This document shows positions 19,190 through 28,277 of a stretch of DNA of 64,000 bases, piece by piece; positions within the stretch are counted from its first letter, which is position 1; every line of letters starts with the position of its first letter. This stretch comes from Streptomyces sp. NBC_01275. Lineage in GTDB: Bacteria > Actinomycetota > Actinomycetes > Streptomycetales > Streptomycetaceae. The notes beneath the pieces are model-generated. The model had not been told where the DNA came from. It saw only the letters and a list, made by a program, of their open reading frames with translations, and ran no database searches. The stretch spans positions 3,968,001-4,032,000 of the forward strand of contig NZ_JAPEOZ010000001.1 of assembly GCF_026340655.1 (NCBI RefSeq), written 5' to 3'. The position numbers and the translations under genes were made by a program.

Positions 19190-20193
19190 TCGCCGGACTC
19201 CTTGTCGGCAGACTCCTCGCCGGAGGTCTCCTTGTCGGAGGTCTGCTTGTCGGAGGTCTCCTTGTCGGAGGTCTGCTTGTCGGAGGTCTCCTTGTCGGAG
19301 GTCTGCTTGTCGGAGGTCTCCTTGTCGGAGGTCTGCTTGTGCTCGGCGATACGCGCGAACTCCTCGACCGTGATGGCCTCTCCGCGCGCCTGCGGGGAGA
19401 CGCCGGCCGCCACGAGGGCCGCCTCGGCCCGGGCCGGGGAGCCCGCCCAGCCGGCGAGCGCGGCCCGCAGGGTCTTGCGGCGCTGGGCGAACGCCGCGTC
19501 GACGACGGCGAAGACCTCGCGCCGTGACGCCGTGGTCCTGATCGGCTCGGCCCGCCGCACCAACGACACCAGCCCGCTGTCGACGTTCGGCGCGGGCCAG
19601 AACACGTTGCGCCCGATGGCGCCGGCGCGCTTGACCTCGGCGTACCAGTTGGCCTTGACGGACGGCACGCCGTACACCTTGGAGCCGGGCCCGGCGGCGA
19701 GCCGGTCGGCGACCTCCGACTGGACCATCACCAGCGTGCGCTCGATGCTGGGGAAGGTCTCCAGCATGTGCAGCAGCACGGGCACCGCCACGTTGTACGG
19801 CAGGTTCGCGACCAGCGCGGTCGGGGCGGGGCCCGGCAGCTCGGTCACCTGCATCGCGTCGGAGTGCACCAGCGCGAAGCGCTCCGCGCGCCGCGGCATG
19901 CGCGCCGTGATCGTCGCGGGGAGGGCGGAGGCCAGGACGTCGTCGATCTCGACGGCCGTGACCCGGTCGGCGACCTCCAGCAGCGCGAGGGTGAGGGAGC
20001 CGAGCCCCGGGCCGACCTCCACGACCACGTCGTCGGGCCGGACGCCCGCGGTACGGACGATACGGCGGACCGTGTTGGCGTCGATCACGAAGTTCTGACC
20101 GCGCTGCTTGGTGGGCCGCACGCCGAGGACCGCCGCCAGCTCACGGATGTCGGCGGGGCCCAGGAGGGCGTCGGAGGCGGGGCTGGTACTCAC
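19186..20193 (-). CDS. rsmA: 16S rRNA (adenine1518-N6/adenine1519-N6)-dimethyltransferase with a repeat tail
   Basis: Dimethylates two adjacent adenines near the 3' end of 16S rRNA during 30S assembly (KsgA). The Rossmann methyltransferase motifs are clear: QRGQNFVID (31-38), [12 protein letters not shown] (58-69), the NLPYN catalytic motif, and [12 protein letters not shown] 20193 gives a start close to the family's [10 protein letters not shown]; its Shine-Dalgarno is weak. The C-terminus is odd: after EEFARIAEH there is a ~50-residue Lys/Asp/Thr/Ser tail built from a ten-residue unit ([10 protein letters not shown]) repeated four times, followed by [12 protein letters not shown]. The enzyme core ends before this, so the tail is probably dispensable. 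Confidence 0.94.
   Translation of the reverse strand: MSTSPASDALLGPADIRELAAVLGVRPTKQRGQNFVIDANTVRRIVRTAGVRPDDVVVEVGPGLGSLTLALLEVADRVTAVEIDDVLASALPATITARMPRRAERFALVHSDAMQVTELPGPAPTALVANLPYNVAVPVLLHMLETFPSIERTLVMVQSEVADRLAAGPGSKVYGVPSVKANWYAEVKRAGAIGRNVFWPAPNVDSGLVSLVRRAEPIRTTASRREVFAVVDAAFAQRRKTLRAALAGWAGSPARAEAALVAAGVSPQARGEAITVEEFARIAEHKQTSDKETSDKQTSDKETSDKQTSDKETSDKQTSDKETSGEESADKESGE
19221..19340. repeat. 30-bp minisatellite, four exact copies, in the rsmA 3' end
   Basis: Four consecutive identical 30-base units start at 19221, 19251, 19281 and 19311; each is two near-identical 15-base halves (CGGAGGTCTCCTTGT / CGGAGGTCTGCTTGT). The unit length is a multiple of three, so copy changes keep the frame. 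Exact identity between copies points to recent slippage or recombination. It encodes the charged RsmA tail. Confidence 0.95.
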
Positions 20194-20300
20194 GGGACAA
20201 GGGTACGGGGGTCCACCGACACCCACTGCCCCCGTCAGGCAGGCCACCGGCGCCACCGTCACCGTCATCGCGCCACCGCCACCGCGCCACCGCGCGGCCG

Positions 20301-21749
20301 TCACCCGTGCAGGCGCGCCCCGCAGTGCGGCCAGGGGCTCGCGCCGCGCCGTACGTACAGCTTCTTCGCCCGGAGCGTCTGCTCCGCGGCCGGCGCGTCC
20401 TGCGGTCGCCCGCTGCCGCCCAGCGCCTGCCACGTGCGCGTGTCGAACTGGTACAGCCCGCCGTACGTCCCCGACGGGTCCACCGCGTTCGGCCGCCCGC
20501 CGGACTCGCAGACCGCGAGACTCTGCCAGTCCAGGCCCTCGGCGCCGTGCACGGACGTCGGCAGCGGCTTCGTCCCGACCTTCACGACCTGGGCGCGCGG
20601 CGCGCGCACCACCTCGGACCTGACCAGCTTCGGCCTCTGCCGTACGCCGTTGACGGTCCGCAGGGTGTACGTGACCCGGCGCAGCCCCTGCTGCCCGGCC
20701 TGCTCCACGACCTCCGTGCCCTTGAACAGCGAGGGGTCGTCGGTGCGCCGCACCCCGAACGGGATCGGCTCCTCCCGCACCTCTTTGCTGCCGGTGATCC
20801 GCAGCACGGTGACCGTCTGGCCGTCGCGCGGGAAGCTGGCGGGCGCGACGGAGGTGGTGTCCTGGCCGCGCAGGGTGATCCCGGCCTCCTCGACCGCCTC
20901 GCGCACGGTCGCCGCGTTGGTGCGGATGGTGCGGGCCCGGCCGTCGGCCATGACCGTGAGGGAGCGCTCGGTGCGCACGTCCAGCGCGAGCCCGGCGCGC
21001 CCGATGCGCTGGGTGCGCGCGACGGACAGATACGCGCCCTCGGCGCGCACCCCGAGCTGTTCGAGCGCCCCTTGCACCGTCTGCGCCGTCGTCCACACCT
21101 CGTGCGGCTGTCCGTCCAGCGTGAGCCGTACGGGACGCCCGTAGTGGACGGCCACCTCGTCGCCGCTGGCGAGGGCCGTGCCGGGGGCGGGCGCGACCAC
21201 GTCGTGCGCCCCGACCCGCACGCCCTCCTCCGCCAGCAGCTCGGTCACGTCGTCGGCGAAGGTGTGCAGGGTGCGCGGCTTGCCGTCGACGGTCAGCTCG
21301 ACGGCCTTGTCCTCGGCGACGAAGGCGGTGGTGCCGCCGGCGAGGAAGGCGACGACGAGCGCCTGCGGCAGCAGGCGGCGCATCGCGGAGTCCGGGCGCT
21401 CGGCGTAGCGCGCCCTGCGCCGACGCGCGGCCCGCCGCCCGGCCTCGACCCCGGCCGCCTGACGCGGAAGCACCGCTTCCGGCGCCTCGTAGGCGGGCCG
21501 GTACGGGTCCTCGTACGCCTCGTGCGCCGGGTACGTGCCGTACGCCTCGGGGGCCGCGTACACCCCGTACGCCAGCGTCGGCGCGCTGTGCACATCGCCG
21601 TACTCGGAAGAGCCGCCGTGCCCGCCGTGCCCGCCGTGCCCGCCGTGCCCGCCGTGCCCGCCGTATTCGCCGTGCCCGCCGTTCTCGTACTCGGTGTACT
21701 CGGGGTTCTGTGCGTACTGCGTGTTCTGTGGATAGGGGGAGTTGCTCAC
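20301..21749 (-). CDS. rpfE: Resuscitation-promoting factor (RpfB-like, RpfE of Streptomyces)
   Basis: Secreted or membrane-anchored cell-wall lytic factor of ~482 residues. A cytoplasmic low-complexity N-terminus ([12 protein letters not shown], many Tyr/Glu) precedes one helix ([20 protein letters not shown]). Three ubiquitin-like DUF348 repeats, a G5 domain ([16 protein letters not shown] to [10 protein letters not shown]) and a C-terminal transglycosylase-like Rpf domain follow ([20 protein letters not shown], with catalytic Glu in CESGG, and [12 protein letters not shown]). In S. coelicolor the Rpf gene beside ksgA is RpfE. GTG 21749 has a modest GGAG upstream. Expected role: peptidoglycan cleavage during spore germination and growth. 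Confidence 0.92.
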   Translation of the reverse strand: MSNSPYPQNTQYAQNPEYTEYENGGHGEYGGHGGHGGHGGHGGHGGSSEYGDVHSAPTLAYGVYAAPEAYGTYPAHEAYEDPYRPAYEAPEAVLPRQAAGVEAGRRAARRRRARYAERPDSAMRRLLPQALVVAFLAGGTTAFVAEDKAVELTVDGKPRTLHTFADDVTELLAEEGVRVGAHDVVAPAPGTALASGDEVAVHYGRPVRLTLDGQPHEVWTTAQTVQGALEQLGVRAEGAYLSVARTQRIGRAGLALDVRTERSLTVMADGRARTIRTNAATVREAVEEAGITLRGQDTTSVAPASFPRDGQTVTVLRITGSKEVREEPIPFGVRRTDDPSLFKGTEVVEQAGQQGLRRVTYTLRTVNGVRQRPKLVRSEVVRAPRAQVVKVGTKPLPTSVHGAEGLDWQSLAVCESGGRPNAVDPSGTYGGLYQFDTRTWQALGGSGRPQDAPAAEQTLRAKKLYVRRGASPWPHCGARLHG

Positions 21750-21882
21750 GCCGACACGCTCCAGGGGTCCTGAGAGTCCGAAGGGGTCTGGATCGGGCCC
21801 CCAGAACCTAGCGGAGCGACCGTCACTCTCCAAAGCGGCACGGCTACCCGGAGTCACGTTCGAGCGGGGCGGCGGGCGGGCG

Positions 21883-22827
21883 TCAGTAGGCGAACGCGCG
21901 GGCCGTGTTCGCCGCGAGGGCGGTCGCCAGGGTGTCCTCGTCGAGGTCCCGCACGGCGGCCAGGGCGCGCACCGTGACCGGAATGAGATAGGGGGCGTTG
22001 GGCCGTCCGCGGTACGGGGCCGGGGTCAGGAACGGGGCGTCCGTCTCCACCAGAAGGAGCTCCAGAGGGGCCACCGCCACGGCGTCGCGCAGGTTCTGTG
22101 CGTTCTTGAAGGTGACGTTGCCGGCGAAGGACATGAAGTATCCGGCGCGGGCGCAGATCTCCGCCATCTCGGCGTCGCCGGAGTAGCAGTGGAAGACGGT
22201 GCGCTCGGGAGCGCCCTCCTCCTTCAGCACGCGCAGCACGTCGGCGTGGGCGTCGCGGTCGTGGATGACCAGGGCCTTGCCGTGCCGCTTGGCGATCTCG
22301 ATGTGGGCGCGGAAGGAGCGCTCCTGCGCCTCCTTGCCCTCGGGGCCGGTGCGGAAGTAGTCCAGGCCCGTCTCGCCGACGCCTTTGACGTGCGCGAGCG
22401 CGGCCAGGCGGTCGATCTCGGCGAGCGCCTCGTCGAGCGCCTCCGCGCCCCCCGGCACGCGGGCCCCCTGCCGGGACCAGCCTCCCCCAGCCCCAGGGGG
22501 CTGGGAGGTGACCCCAGGGTCTCCGTGGACGATGCGCGGCGCTTCGTTGGGGTGCAGGGCGACCGTCGCGTGGACGTTCTCGTACGCGGCGGCCGTCTCG
22601 GCGGCCCACCGCGAGCCCTTGAGGTCGCAGCCGACCTGGACGACCGTGGTCACCCCGACCGACGCGGCCTTCGCGAGACCCTCCGCCACCGTGCCCGACT
22701 GCATGTCGAGGTGGGTGTGGGAGTCGGCGACGGGCACCCGGAGGGGCTCCGGGAGCGGCGGCGCCGCGTTCTTCTCACCGGCGGGAGAGCCGGCGGAACG
22801 GCTGGCGGAGCGGCTGGAGGAAGGCAT
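21883..22827 (-). CDS. TatD family metal-dependent hydrolase / DNase
   Basis: 314 residues. Metal-binding TatD motifs are intact: DSHTHLD, GETGLDYF, VIHDRDAHADVL, FHCYSG and ETDAPFLTP. The family has DNase/exonuclease activity in nucleic-acid repair or turnover. Around residues 103-115 (VTSQPPGAGGG, between IVHGDPG and WSRQGARVPG) the protein carries a Pro/Gly-rich insertion. At DNA level it coincides with a GC palindrome (22481-22508), so it looks like a small repeat element inserted in frame. The N-terminal ~30 residues are also low complexity (SSSRSASRSAGSP). Start ATG 22827. Confidence 0.92.
   Translation of the reverse strand: MPSSSRSASRSAGSPAGEKNAAPPLPEPLRVPVADSHTHLDMQSGTVAEGLAKAASVGVTTVVQVGCDLKGSRWAAETAAAYENVHATVALHPNEAPRIVHGDPGVTSQPPGAGGGWSRQGARVPGGAEALDEALAEIDRLAALAHVKGVGETGLDYFRTGPEGKEAQERSFRAHIEIAKRHGKALVIHDRDAHADVLRVLKEEGAPERTVFHCYSGDAEMAEICARAGYFMSFAGNVTFKNAQNLRDAVAVAPLELLLVETDAPFLTPAPYRGRPNAPYLIPVTVRALAAVRDLDEDTLATALAANTARAFAY
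22481..22508. repeat. GC-rich palindrome inserted in frame within tatD
   Basis: CCTCCCCCAGCCCC is followed by AGGGGGCTGGGAGG, forming a 12-pair stem with a 2-base bulge. Similar CTCCCCCAG...CTGGGAG palindromes are scattered through Streptomyces genomes, mostly between genes. Here one lies inside a conserved enzyme, adding about ten residues without breaking the frame. Confidence 0.65.
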
Positions 22828-22865
22828 GCCCCGATCCTACGAAAGGGGCACGCCCCGCCGTCGCC

Positions 22866-22925
22866 CGCGGTCCGCTCAACCTCGCCTTGCGCTGGAGCGG
22901 CCCGCTCAACTCGCCTTGCGCTGGA
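22866..22925. repeat. Short tandem duplication at the 3' end of the zinc-ribbon gene
   Basis: CCGCTCAACCTCGCCTTGCGCTGGAGCGG is followed by an almost identical CCGCTCAACTCGCCTTGCGCTGGAAGGG (one base deleted). The right copy holds the last codons and stop of the gene ending at 22906; the left copy is non-coding, just past the stop. A recent local duplication is the simplest reading. Confidence 0.7.
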
Positions 22926-23334
22926 AGGGGTGCAGGAGATCGGACAGATGCCAGTGGTGGTGCGGCTCCCCGGCCTGCGCCTGCGCCTCGGGCCCGTCCG
23001 TCGGCCCGTCCGCCGACGCGGTCCGCGACGCCGGTCGCGCCGGGCGCTGCTGCCGGGCCGCGCTCAGCACCGACGAGACCTGTCCGGCGCGCATGATGCG
23101 CAGCACGTGTCCGTCGCAGTTCTGGCACGCGGGGCGGCTCAGCGGGGACGGCACGACACGGCCGTCCGCGACGTACTGGACGAACTCGTGGCCGTCGGCG
23201 TCGACGTGGTGCTCTATCGCGTACGACTGCTCCCAGCCGTGGCCGCAGCGCATGCAGGCGAAGGCGTACGACTCGTGCACGATCGGCGTCGTCGCCGTGG
23301 CGCGCGGGGCGCTCTGCCCTGTGATCTCACTCAT
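22906..23334 (-). CDS. Small zinc-ribbon protein, function unknown
   Basis: 142 residues. Two Cys pairs form a probable zinc ribbon: FACMRCGHGW (about residues 28-31) and ACQNCDGH (about 68-73). The middle resembles a general streptomycete domain, YAIEHHVDADGHEFVQYVADG, with a His cluster. The C-terminal third is Ala/Gln/Pro-rich and ends HHHWHLSDLLHPFQRKAS. ATG 23334 follows AGAGGAG. It may be a nucleic-acid- or protein-binding adaptor; no family function is known to me. It lies downstream of rsmI on the same strand after a 281-base gap. Confidence 0.8.
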   Translation of the reverse strand: MSEITGQSAPRATATTPIVHESYAFACMRCGHGWEQSYAIEHHVDADGHEFVQYVADGRVVPSPLSRPACQNCDGHVLRIMRAGQVSSVLSAARQQRPARPASRTASADGPTDGPEAQAQAGEPHHHWHLSDLLHPFQRKAS

Positions 23335-23473
23335 GCCAGCTCCTCTTGTCCGCTGGACGAGGGACGCGTGTGCGTGTCCCGTCACCCAGTGGACGCTTCC
23401 GGCGGAGCTAATGCATCAGCCCTGTCGACTGTTGGATCCGATTTGGACTTTCCTTGCCATACCGGCCTCGACA

Positions 23474-23504
23474 GCGGGGGTTTCGCTTTGCCTTTCCCCC
23501 TCGC
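23474..23504 (-). terminator. Weak G/C-block stem after rsmI
   Basis: In the 281-base gap between rsmI and the zinc-ribbon gene, GCGGGGG (23474-23480) faces CCCCCTCGC (23496-23504), giving a 5-7 bp stem with a pyrimidine/AT-mixed loop (TTTCGCTTTGCCTTT). It may end rsmI transcription. The rest of the gap presumably holds the promoter of the zinc-ribbon gene; no other element stands out. Confidence 0.3.
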
Positions 23505-23615
23505 CCTTTGCCCGCCCATGGGGCGCACGCTCATCCGACATGCGCCCTGCTCAGAGGGGGTTCCAGCCCGGTGCGAGCCCCTTCACGGCCCCCTCGTTCC
23601 ACAGCCCTCCCGGCG

Positions 23616-24476
23616 TCACAGACCCCCGGCTTTCTTGACCGCGACCACCGCGTCGAACACCGTGCGCTTGGGCAGACCGGCCTCCGCCGCCACCGCCGCG
23701 ATCGCCTCCTTGCGGCGCTCGCCGGCCTCCTCGCGCACCCGCACCCGCCGGACCAGCTCCGCCGCGTCGAGCTCCTCGGGCCCGCGCTCGGGGGCGCCGG
23801 AGACGACGACCGTGATCTCGCCGCGCACGCCCAGCGCGGCCCACTCGGCCAGCTCGCCGAGCGGACCGCGCTTGATCTCCTCGTACGTCTTGGTCAGCTC
23901 ACGGCAGACGGCCGCCCGCCGGTCGGAGCCGAGGACCTCGGCCATCGCGGCGAGGGTGTCGTCGAGCCGGTGCGGGGCCTCGAAGTAGACGAGGGTGCGC
24001 CGTTCCTGCGCGACCTCCCGCAGCCGGGACAGCCGCTCCCCCGCCTTCCTCGGCAGGAATCCCTCGAAGCAGAAGCGGTCGACGGGCAGCCCGGACAGGG
24101 CGAGCGCGGTGAGCACCGCGGACGGGCCGGGGACGGCGGTGACCTTCAGGTCCCGCTCGACGGCCGCGGCGACCAGCCGGTACCCGGGGTCGGACACGGA
24201 CGGCATGCCCGCGTCCGTCACCAGCAGCACGCGCGCGCCGCCGAGCAGCGCCTCGACCAGCTCGGGCGTACGGGCCGTCTCGTTGCCCTCGAAGTACGAC
24301 ACGACGCGCCCCTTGGGCGTCACGCCCAGCGCCTGGGTCAGCCGACGCAGCCTGCGGGTGTCCTCGGCGGCGATGACGTCGGCGCCGGCCAGCTCCTCGG
24401 CGAGCCGGGGCGGGGCGTCGGAGAGGTCGCCGATGGGCGTGCCGGCGAGGACGAGGATTCCGGGCGTAGCTGTCAC
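23616..24476 (-). CDS. rsmI: 16S rRNA (cytidine1402-2'-O)-methyltransferase
   Basis: 286-residue tetrapyrrole-methylase-fold enzyme that adds the 2'-O-methyl group at C1402 of the 16S decoding centre. Family motifs: AGTPIGDLSDAPPRL, IAAEDTRR, VTDAGMPSVSDPG and VPGPSAVLTALALSG (SAM pocket), then LVYFEAPHRL and RELTKTYEE. GTG 24476 has AGGA seven bases upstream and starts exactly at the conserved GILVLAGTPIGDL region; the open frame upstream is not homologous. It is divergent from pmt with 62 bases between starts, so both promoters overlap. Confidence 0.94.
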   Translation of the reverse strand: MTATPGILVLAGTPIGDLSDAPPRLAEELAGADVIAAEDTRRLRRLTQALGVTPKGRVVSYFEGNETARTPELVEALLGGARVLLVTDAGMPSVSDPGYRLVAAAVERDLKVTAVPGPSAVLTALALSGLPVDRFCFEGFLPRKAGERLSRLREVAQERRTLVYFEAPHRLDDTLAAMAEVLGSDRRAAVCRELTKTYEEIKRGPLGELAEWAALGVRGEITVVVSGAPERGPEELDAAELVRRVRVREEAGERRKEAIAAVAAEAGLPKRTVFDAVVAVKKAGGL

Positions 24477-24538
24477 GTTTCCATCCTCGCAGGACCCGTC
24501 CACGGGACTCACACAGACCTGTTCCCTACGATGGCGCG

Positions 24539-26326
24539 GTGACCAGTACCGCGTCCTCCACGGACTCCACGGGCTCCACTGACCACCGGCCCGGCCAGAC
24601 GCCGCACGCTCCGCACGCACCGCACGACCAGCGGCCGTCGTCGTGGCAGCAGCGGCTGCGCCGATTCGGCTACCGGGCGGAGGCGGAGCCCGCCGGCGAC
24701 GTCCGGAAGCGGCTGTCGCCGCCGTACGCGCAGCCCGGCCCTCGGCTGTGGCAGGCGCTCGGCGTTCCGCACCGGTGGGCGGAGCGGATCGCGCGCTGGT
24801 CGGGCTGGGGCGGTCCGCTGCTGGTCACGCTGCTGGCGGGCGTGCTGCGGTTCTGGAACCTGGGCAGCCCCAAGGCGGTGATATTCGACGAGACGTACTA
24901 CGCCAAGGACGCGTGGGCGCTGGTCCACCGCGGTTTCGAGGTCAACTGGGACAAGAGCGCCAACGACCTCATCCTCTCCTCGGGCGGTCATGTCACGATC
25001 CCGTCGGACGCGGCGTACGTCGTGCATCCGCCGGTCGGCAAGTACGTGATCGGGCTGGGCGAACTGCTCTTCGGGTTCGACCCGTTCGGCTGGCGCTTCA
25101 TGACGGCCGTGCTGGGCACGCTGTCGGTGCTCCTCCTGTGCCGGATCGGCCGCCGGATCTTCCGCTCGACCTTCCTGGGCTGTCTGGCGGGCGCGCTGAT
25201 GGCCGTGGACGGGCTGGCCTTCGTGATGAGCCGCACCTCGCTGCTCGACGGGGTGCTGATGTTCTTCGTGCTGGCCGCGTTCGGCTGTCTGGTCGTCGAC
25301 CGCGACAAGGCGCGCGAGAAACTCGCCGCCGCGCTCGAGCCGGACGTGGACGGCCGCTACCGCCCGGACGCGCACATCGCCGAGACCACGCGCCTGGGGT
25401 GGCGTCCCTGGCGCTGGGGGGCGGGCCTGATGCTGGGCCTGGCCATCGGCACGAAGTGGAACGGCCTCTACATCCTGGTCGCGTTCTGTCTGATGGCGGT
25501 CCTGTGGGACGCCGGTTCGCGCAAGGTGGCCGGCGCCCGCCACCCCTACCGGGCGGTGCTGAGGCGCGACACGGGCCTGGCGTTCCTGGCCACGGTCCCG
25601 GTCGCACTGGTCACGTACGTGGTGTCGTGGACGGGCTGGATCCTCTCCGCCACCGACGGCTCGGGCGGCTACTACCGCGACTGGGCGACTGCGAGCGGCC
25701 GGACCAGCAGCTGGTCGTGGCTGTTCCCGGACTGGTGGCTCAGCCTGTGGCACTACGAGCACGAGGTGTACGTCTTCCACACGCACCTGACGTCGCCGCA
25801 CACCTACCAGTCGAACCCGTGGAGCTGGCTGGTCCTGGGCCGCCCGGTGTCGTTCTTCTACGAGTCCCCCGCACCCGGCGCCGACGGCTGCCCGACGGAC
25901 GCGGGCGAGAAGTGCGCGCGCGAGGTCCTGGCGATCGGCACCCCGCTGCTGTGGTGGGCGGCCTGCTTCGCCGTCGCCTACGTCCTGTGGCGCTGGCTCT
26001 TCCGCCGCGACTGGCGCGCGGGCGCGATCGCCTGCGGCATCGCCGCCGGCTACCTGCCCTGGTTCCTGTACCAGGAGCGCACGATCTTCCTCTTCTACGC
26101 GGTCGTCTTCCTGCCGTTCCTGTGCCTGGCGGTGGCCATGATGATCGGCGCGATCGTCGGCCCACCGGGGTCGAGCGACACCCGACGCGTGGCGGGGGCG
26201 ACGGGCGCGGGCGTGCTGGTGCTGCTGATCGCGTGGAACTTCATCTATTTCTGGCCCCTGTACACGGGGACGGCGATCCCCATCGACAGCTGGCGTTCAC
26301 GTATGTGGCTGGATACCTGGGTCTAA
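24539..26326 (+). CDS. pmt: Protein O-mannosyltransferase (PMT, GT39)
   Basis: 595-residue multi-pass membrane enzyme that moves mannose from polyprenyl-phosphate-mannose to Ser/Thr of secreted proteins. After a ~90-residue cytoplasmic segment rich in Ser/Thr/His, the first helix is followed by the catalytic loop VIFDETYYAKDAWALV (Asp-Glu pair); VHPPVGKYVIGLGELLFG and SRTSLLDGVLMFFVLAAFG are also GT39-typical, and about 11 hydrophobic segments follow. In S. coelicolor the gene at this syntenic site (Pmt) is needed for glycoprotein formation and phiC31 infection. Start GTG 24539; Shine-Dalgarno is poor. Confidence 0.92.
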   Translation: MTSTASSTDSTGSTDHRPGQTPHAPHAPHDQRPSSWQQRLRRFGYRAEAEPAGDVRKRLSPPYAQPGPRLWQALGVPHRWAERIARWSGWGGPLLVTLLAGVLRFWNLGSPKAVIFDETYYAKDAWALVHRGFEVNWDKSANDLILSSGGHVTIPSDAAYVVHPPVGKYVIGLGELLFGFDPFGWRFMTAVLGTLSVLLLCRIGRRIFRSTFLGCLAGALMAVDGLAFVMSRTSLLDGVLMFFVLAAFGCLVVDRDKAREKLAAALEPDVDGRYRPDAHIAETTRLGWRPWRWGAGLMLGLAIGTKWNGLYILVAFCLMAVLWDAGSRKVAGARHPYRAVLRRDTGLAFLATVPVALVTYVVSWTGWILSATDGSGGYYRDWATASGRTSSWSWLFPDWWLSLWHYEHEVYVFHTHLTSPHTYQSNPWSWLVLGRPVSFFYESPAPGADGCPTDAGEKCAREVLAIGTPLLWWAACFAVAYVLWRWLFRRDWRAGAIACGIAAGYLPWFLYQERTIFLFYAVVFLPFLCLAVAMMIGAIVGPPGSSDTRRVAGATGAGVLVLLIAWNFIYFWPLYTGTAIPIDSWRSRMWLDTWV

Positions 26327-26460
26327 CGATTCCGGAAACTGCCGCCCCTTGGGCCTCCCTTTCCGCTTACTGTGAGCCTGAGCAGAGCTTTCTGAACGCG
26401 TTCAGAAATGCCCGCGAGGGCGTCAACGGGGTAGGCAGGACCAACGGGGAGGGTGCGTCG

Positions 26461-28098
26461 ATGCGCAAGGGGGCCAAGGCGGCCATAGTCGGCTCGGTGT
26501 TCGCCGTGATGGTGGGCGGGGCCGGCTACGGCGCGTTCAACGTGATCAACGCGTTGAACGAGAGCGGCGAGGGCACGGGGTCGGGCGGGGCGGCCGCCGT
26601 GAAGAAGACGGGGCCGCCGAGCGGTTCCGAGGTGAAGGACACCAGCGCCGCGTTCTTCGCGGCCTGGGCGAAGGGCCAGGCCGCTGCGGCGGCCGCGCTC
26701 ACCAACAACGCCCAGAAGGCGGAGCCGCTGCTGACCTCGTACAGCGGGTCCGCGCACATCACCGGTGTGAAGATCACACCCGGCGCGGCCGTCGGGGACA
26801 GCGTGCCGTTCTCGGTGAAGGCGACGGTGTCCTACGAAGGGAAGTCCAAGCCGCTCGTCTACAAGAGCGAGCTGACGGTCGTGCGCGGGGTGACGACGGG
26901 GAAAGCGCTGGTGGACTGGGAGCCGTCAGTCGTCCATCCGGACCTGAAGGACATGGACGACACCCTGGTCACCGGCGAGTCGTCGGCGCCGGCGATCGAG
27001 GCCGTGGACCGCGACGGCAAGGTGCTGACGAAGGAGAAGTACCCCTCGCTCGGCCCGATCCTGGACGAGCTGCGCGCCAAGTACGGCGACAAGGCGGGCG
27101 GCACGGCCGGCGTCGAGCTGGCGGTCCGTCACGCGGCCCCCGGCACCGCCGACACCCCGCTGCTGACCCTCGCCAAGGGCAAGGCGGGCCGGCTGACCAC
27201 CACGCTCAGCGCGGGCGTGCAGGCGGCCGCCGAGAAGGCCGCGCAGAAGTACGCGGAGTCGTCGGTGGTGGCTGTGCAGCCCAGCACCGGGCAGGTGCTG
27301 GCGGTCGCCAACCACCGCGCCGACGCCTTCAACGCGGCGTTCCTGGGCCAGGTCGCGCCCGGCTCCACCATGAAGATCGTCAGCGCGGCCACCCTCATCG
27401 ACAACGGACTCACCACCGCGAACGGCCCCGCGCCCTGTCCGCCCTCGGCCGTCTCGGAGAGCCAGACCTTCCAGAACCTCAAGGGCATGAAGCCGAACGA
27501 GAACGCGACCCTCTCCGAGAGCTTCGCCCGCTCCTGCAACACGGCGTTCGTGAAGTTCGCGGACGAGGTGAAGGTCGACTCGCTGACCAAGGAGGCCCAG
27601 GACCGCTTCGGGCTCGGCCGCGACGACTGGAAGACCGGCATCCCGTCCTTCGACGGCTCCGTCCCGGCGTCCGGCGGCCCGGACACCGCGGCCAACCTGA
27701 TCGGACAGGGCCAGGTCCAGCTGAACCCGCTGAACATGGCGTCGGTGACGGCGACCGCGATGACGGGCGCCTTCCGGCAGCCGGTGATCGTGCCGCTCGG
27801 CCTCGACGACCGGGAGCCGGCACGCGCGCGTGGACTGCCGTCGAGCACCGTGCAGCAGCTGCGCGCCATGATGAACCGCACCGCGACCAGCGGCACCGCG
27901 GCCGGTGTGATGTCCGGGCTGAGCGGCAGCATCGGCGCGAAGACCGGCTCCGCCGAGGTCGACGGCCAGGCCAAGTCCAACAGCTGGTTCGCCGGCTACC
28001 GCAACGACGTCGCCGCCGCCGCGATGACCCAGGACGGCGGCCACGGCGTGGACGCGGCCGGCCCGATCGTCGCGGCCGTCCTGCGGGCGGGAGGCTGA
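26461..28098 (+). CDS. Class B penicillin-binding protein with NTF2-like N-domain, copy 1
   Basis: 545 residues: a single N-terminal membrane helix (AAIVGSVFAVMVGGAGYGAF), a MecA_N/NTF2-like domain (AAFFAAWAKGQAAAAAALTNN), a dimerisation-type region and a transpeptidase domain. Active-site boxes are S302-TMK (PGSTMK), S358-C-N360 (RSCNTAF) and K494-T-G (AKTGSAE), all intact, so it should crosslink peptidoglycan. ATG 26461 has GGGGAGGG eight bases before. It follows pmt by 134 bases and is followed by a close paralogue. The tandem pair is also found in S. coelicolor (SCO3156/3157). Confidence 0.92.
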   Translation: MRKGAKAAIVGSVFAVMVGGAGYGAFNVINALNESGEGTGSGGAAAVKKTGPPSGSEVKDTSAAFFAAWAKGQAAAAAALTNNAQKAEPLLTSYSGSAHITGVKITPGAAVGDSVPFSVKATVSYEGKSKPLVYKSELTVVRGVTTGKALVDWEPSVVHPDLKDMDDTLVTGESSAPAIEAVDRDGKVLTKEKYPSLGPILDELRAKYGDKAGGTAGVELAVRHAAPGTADTPLLTLAKGKAGRLTTTLSAGVQAAAEKAAQKYAESSVVAVQPSTGQVLAVANHRADAFNAAFLGQVAPGSTMKIVSAATLIDNGLTTANGPAPCPPSAVSESQTFQNLKGMKPNENATLSESFARSCNTAFVKFADEVKVDSLTKEAQDRFGLGRDDWKTGIPSFDGSVPASGGPDTAANLIGQGQVQLNPLNMASVTATAMTGAFRQPVIVPLGLDDREPARARGLPSSTVQQLRAMMNRTATSGTAAGVMSGLSGSIGAKTGSAEVDGQAKSNSWFAGYRNDVAAAAMTQDGGHGVDAAGPIVAAVLRAGG

Positions 28099-28152
28099 CC
28101 CCACCGGGCACGGACGGACTCGCCGGGAACGGACGGACTCGTGGGGGTGGTT

Positions 28153-28170
28153 GACGTCACATATGACGTC
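28153..28170. promoter_or_regulatory. Dyad GACGTCA-N4-TGACGTC upstream of PBP copy 2
   Basis: A perfect 7-bp inverted repeat (28153-28159 and 28164-28170) separated by CATA lies 108 bases before the PBP GTG. It is flanked by GTGGGGG (28141-28147) and CCCCCAC (28172-28178), which could extend it. TTGACG overlaps its left arm. The symmetry and place suggest an operator or stress-sigma promoter element; the binding protein is unknown. Confidence 0.5.
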
Positions 28171-28277
28171 CCCCCCACAGGACGGGACTCTAGGGTGGTA
28201 GCCGTCGTTGGGGTGAGTGAGGGCAACGAGGGCAGCGGGGCTTGGGGAGCCCCTGGGGATCCGGAGGGATCGCGACA

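Noticed and set aside
19221-19340. Regular 30-bp array that resembles a CRISPR or repeat locus
   Set aside because: Units are directly contiguous without spacers and lie in frame in rsmA; it is a coding minisatellite.
21750-21882. c-di-AMP (ydaO) riboswitch upstream of rpfE, as known for rpfA
   Set aside because: The gap of 133 bases shows no such conserved segments and is too short for the element plus promoter.
24643-26460. Long frame running through pmt into PBP copy 1, suggesting a fusion
   Set aside because: Sequence before 26461 is the wrong frame of pmt; the PBP has a clear ribosome-binding site, ATG and membrane anchor at 26461.
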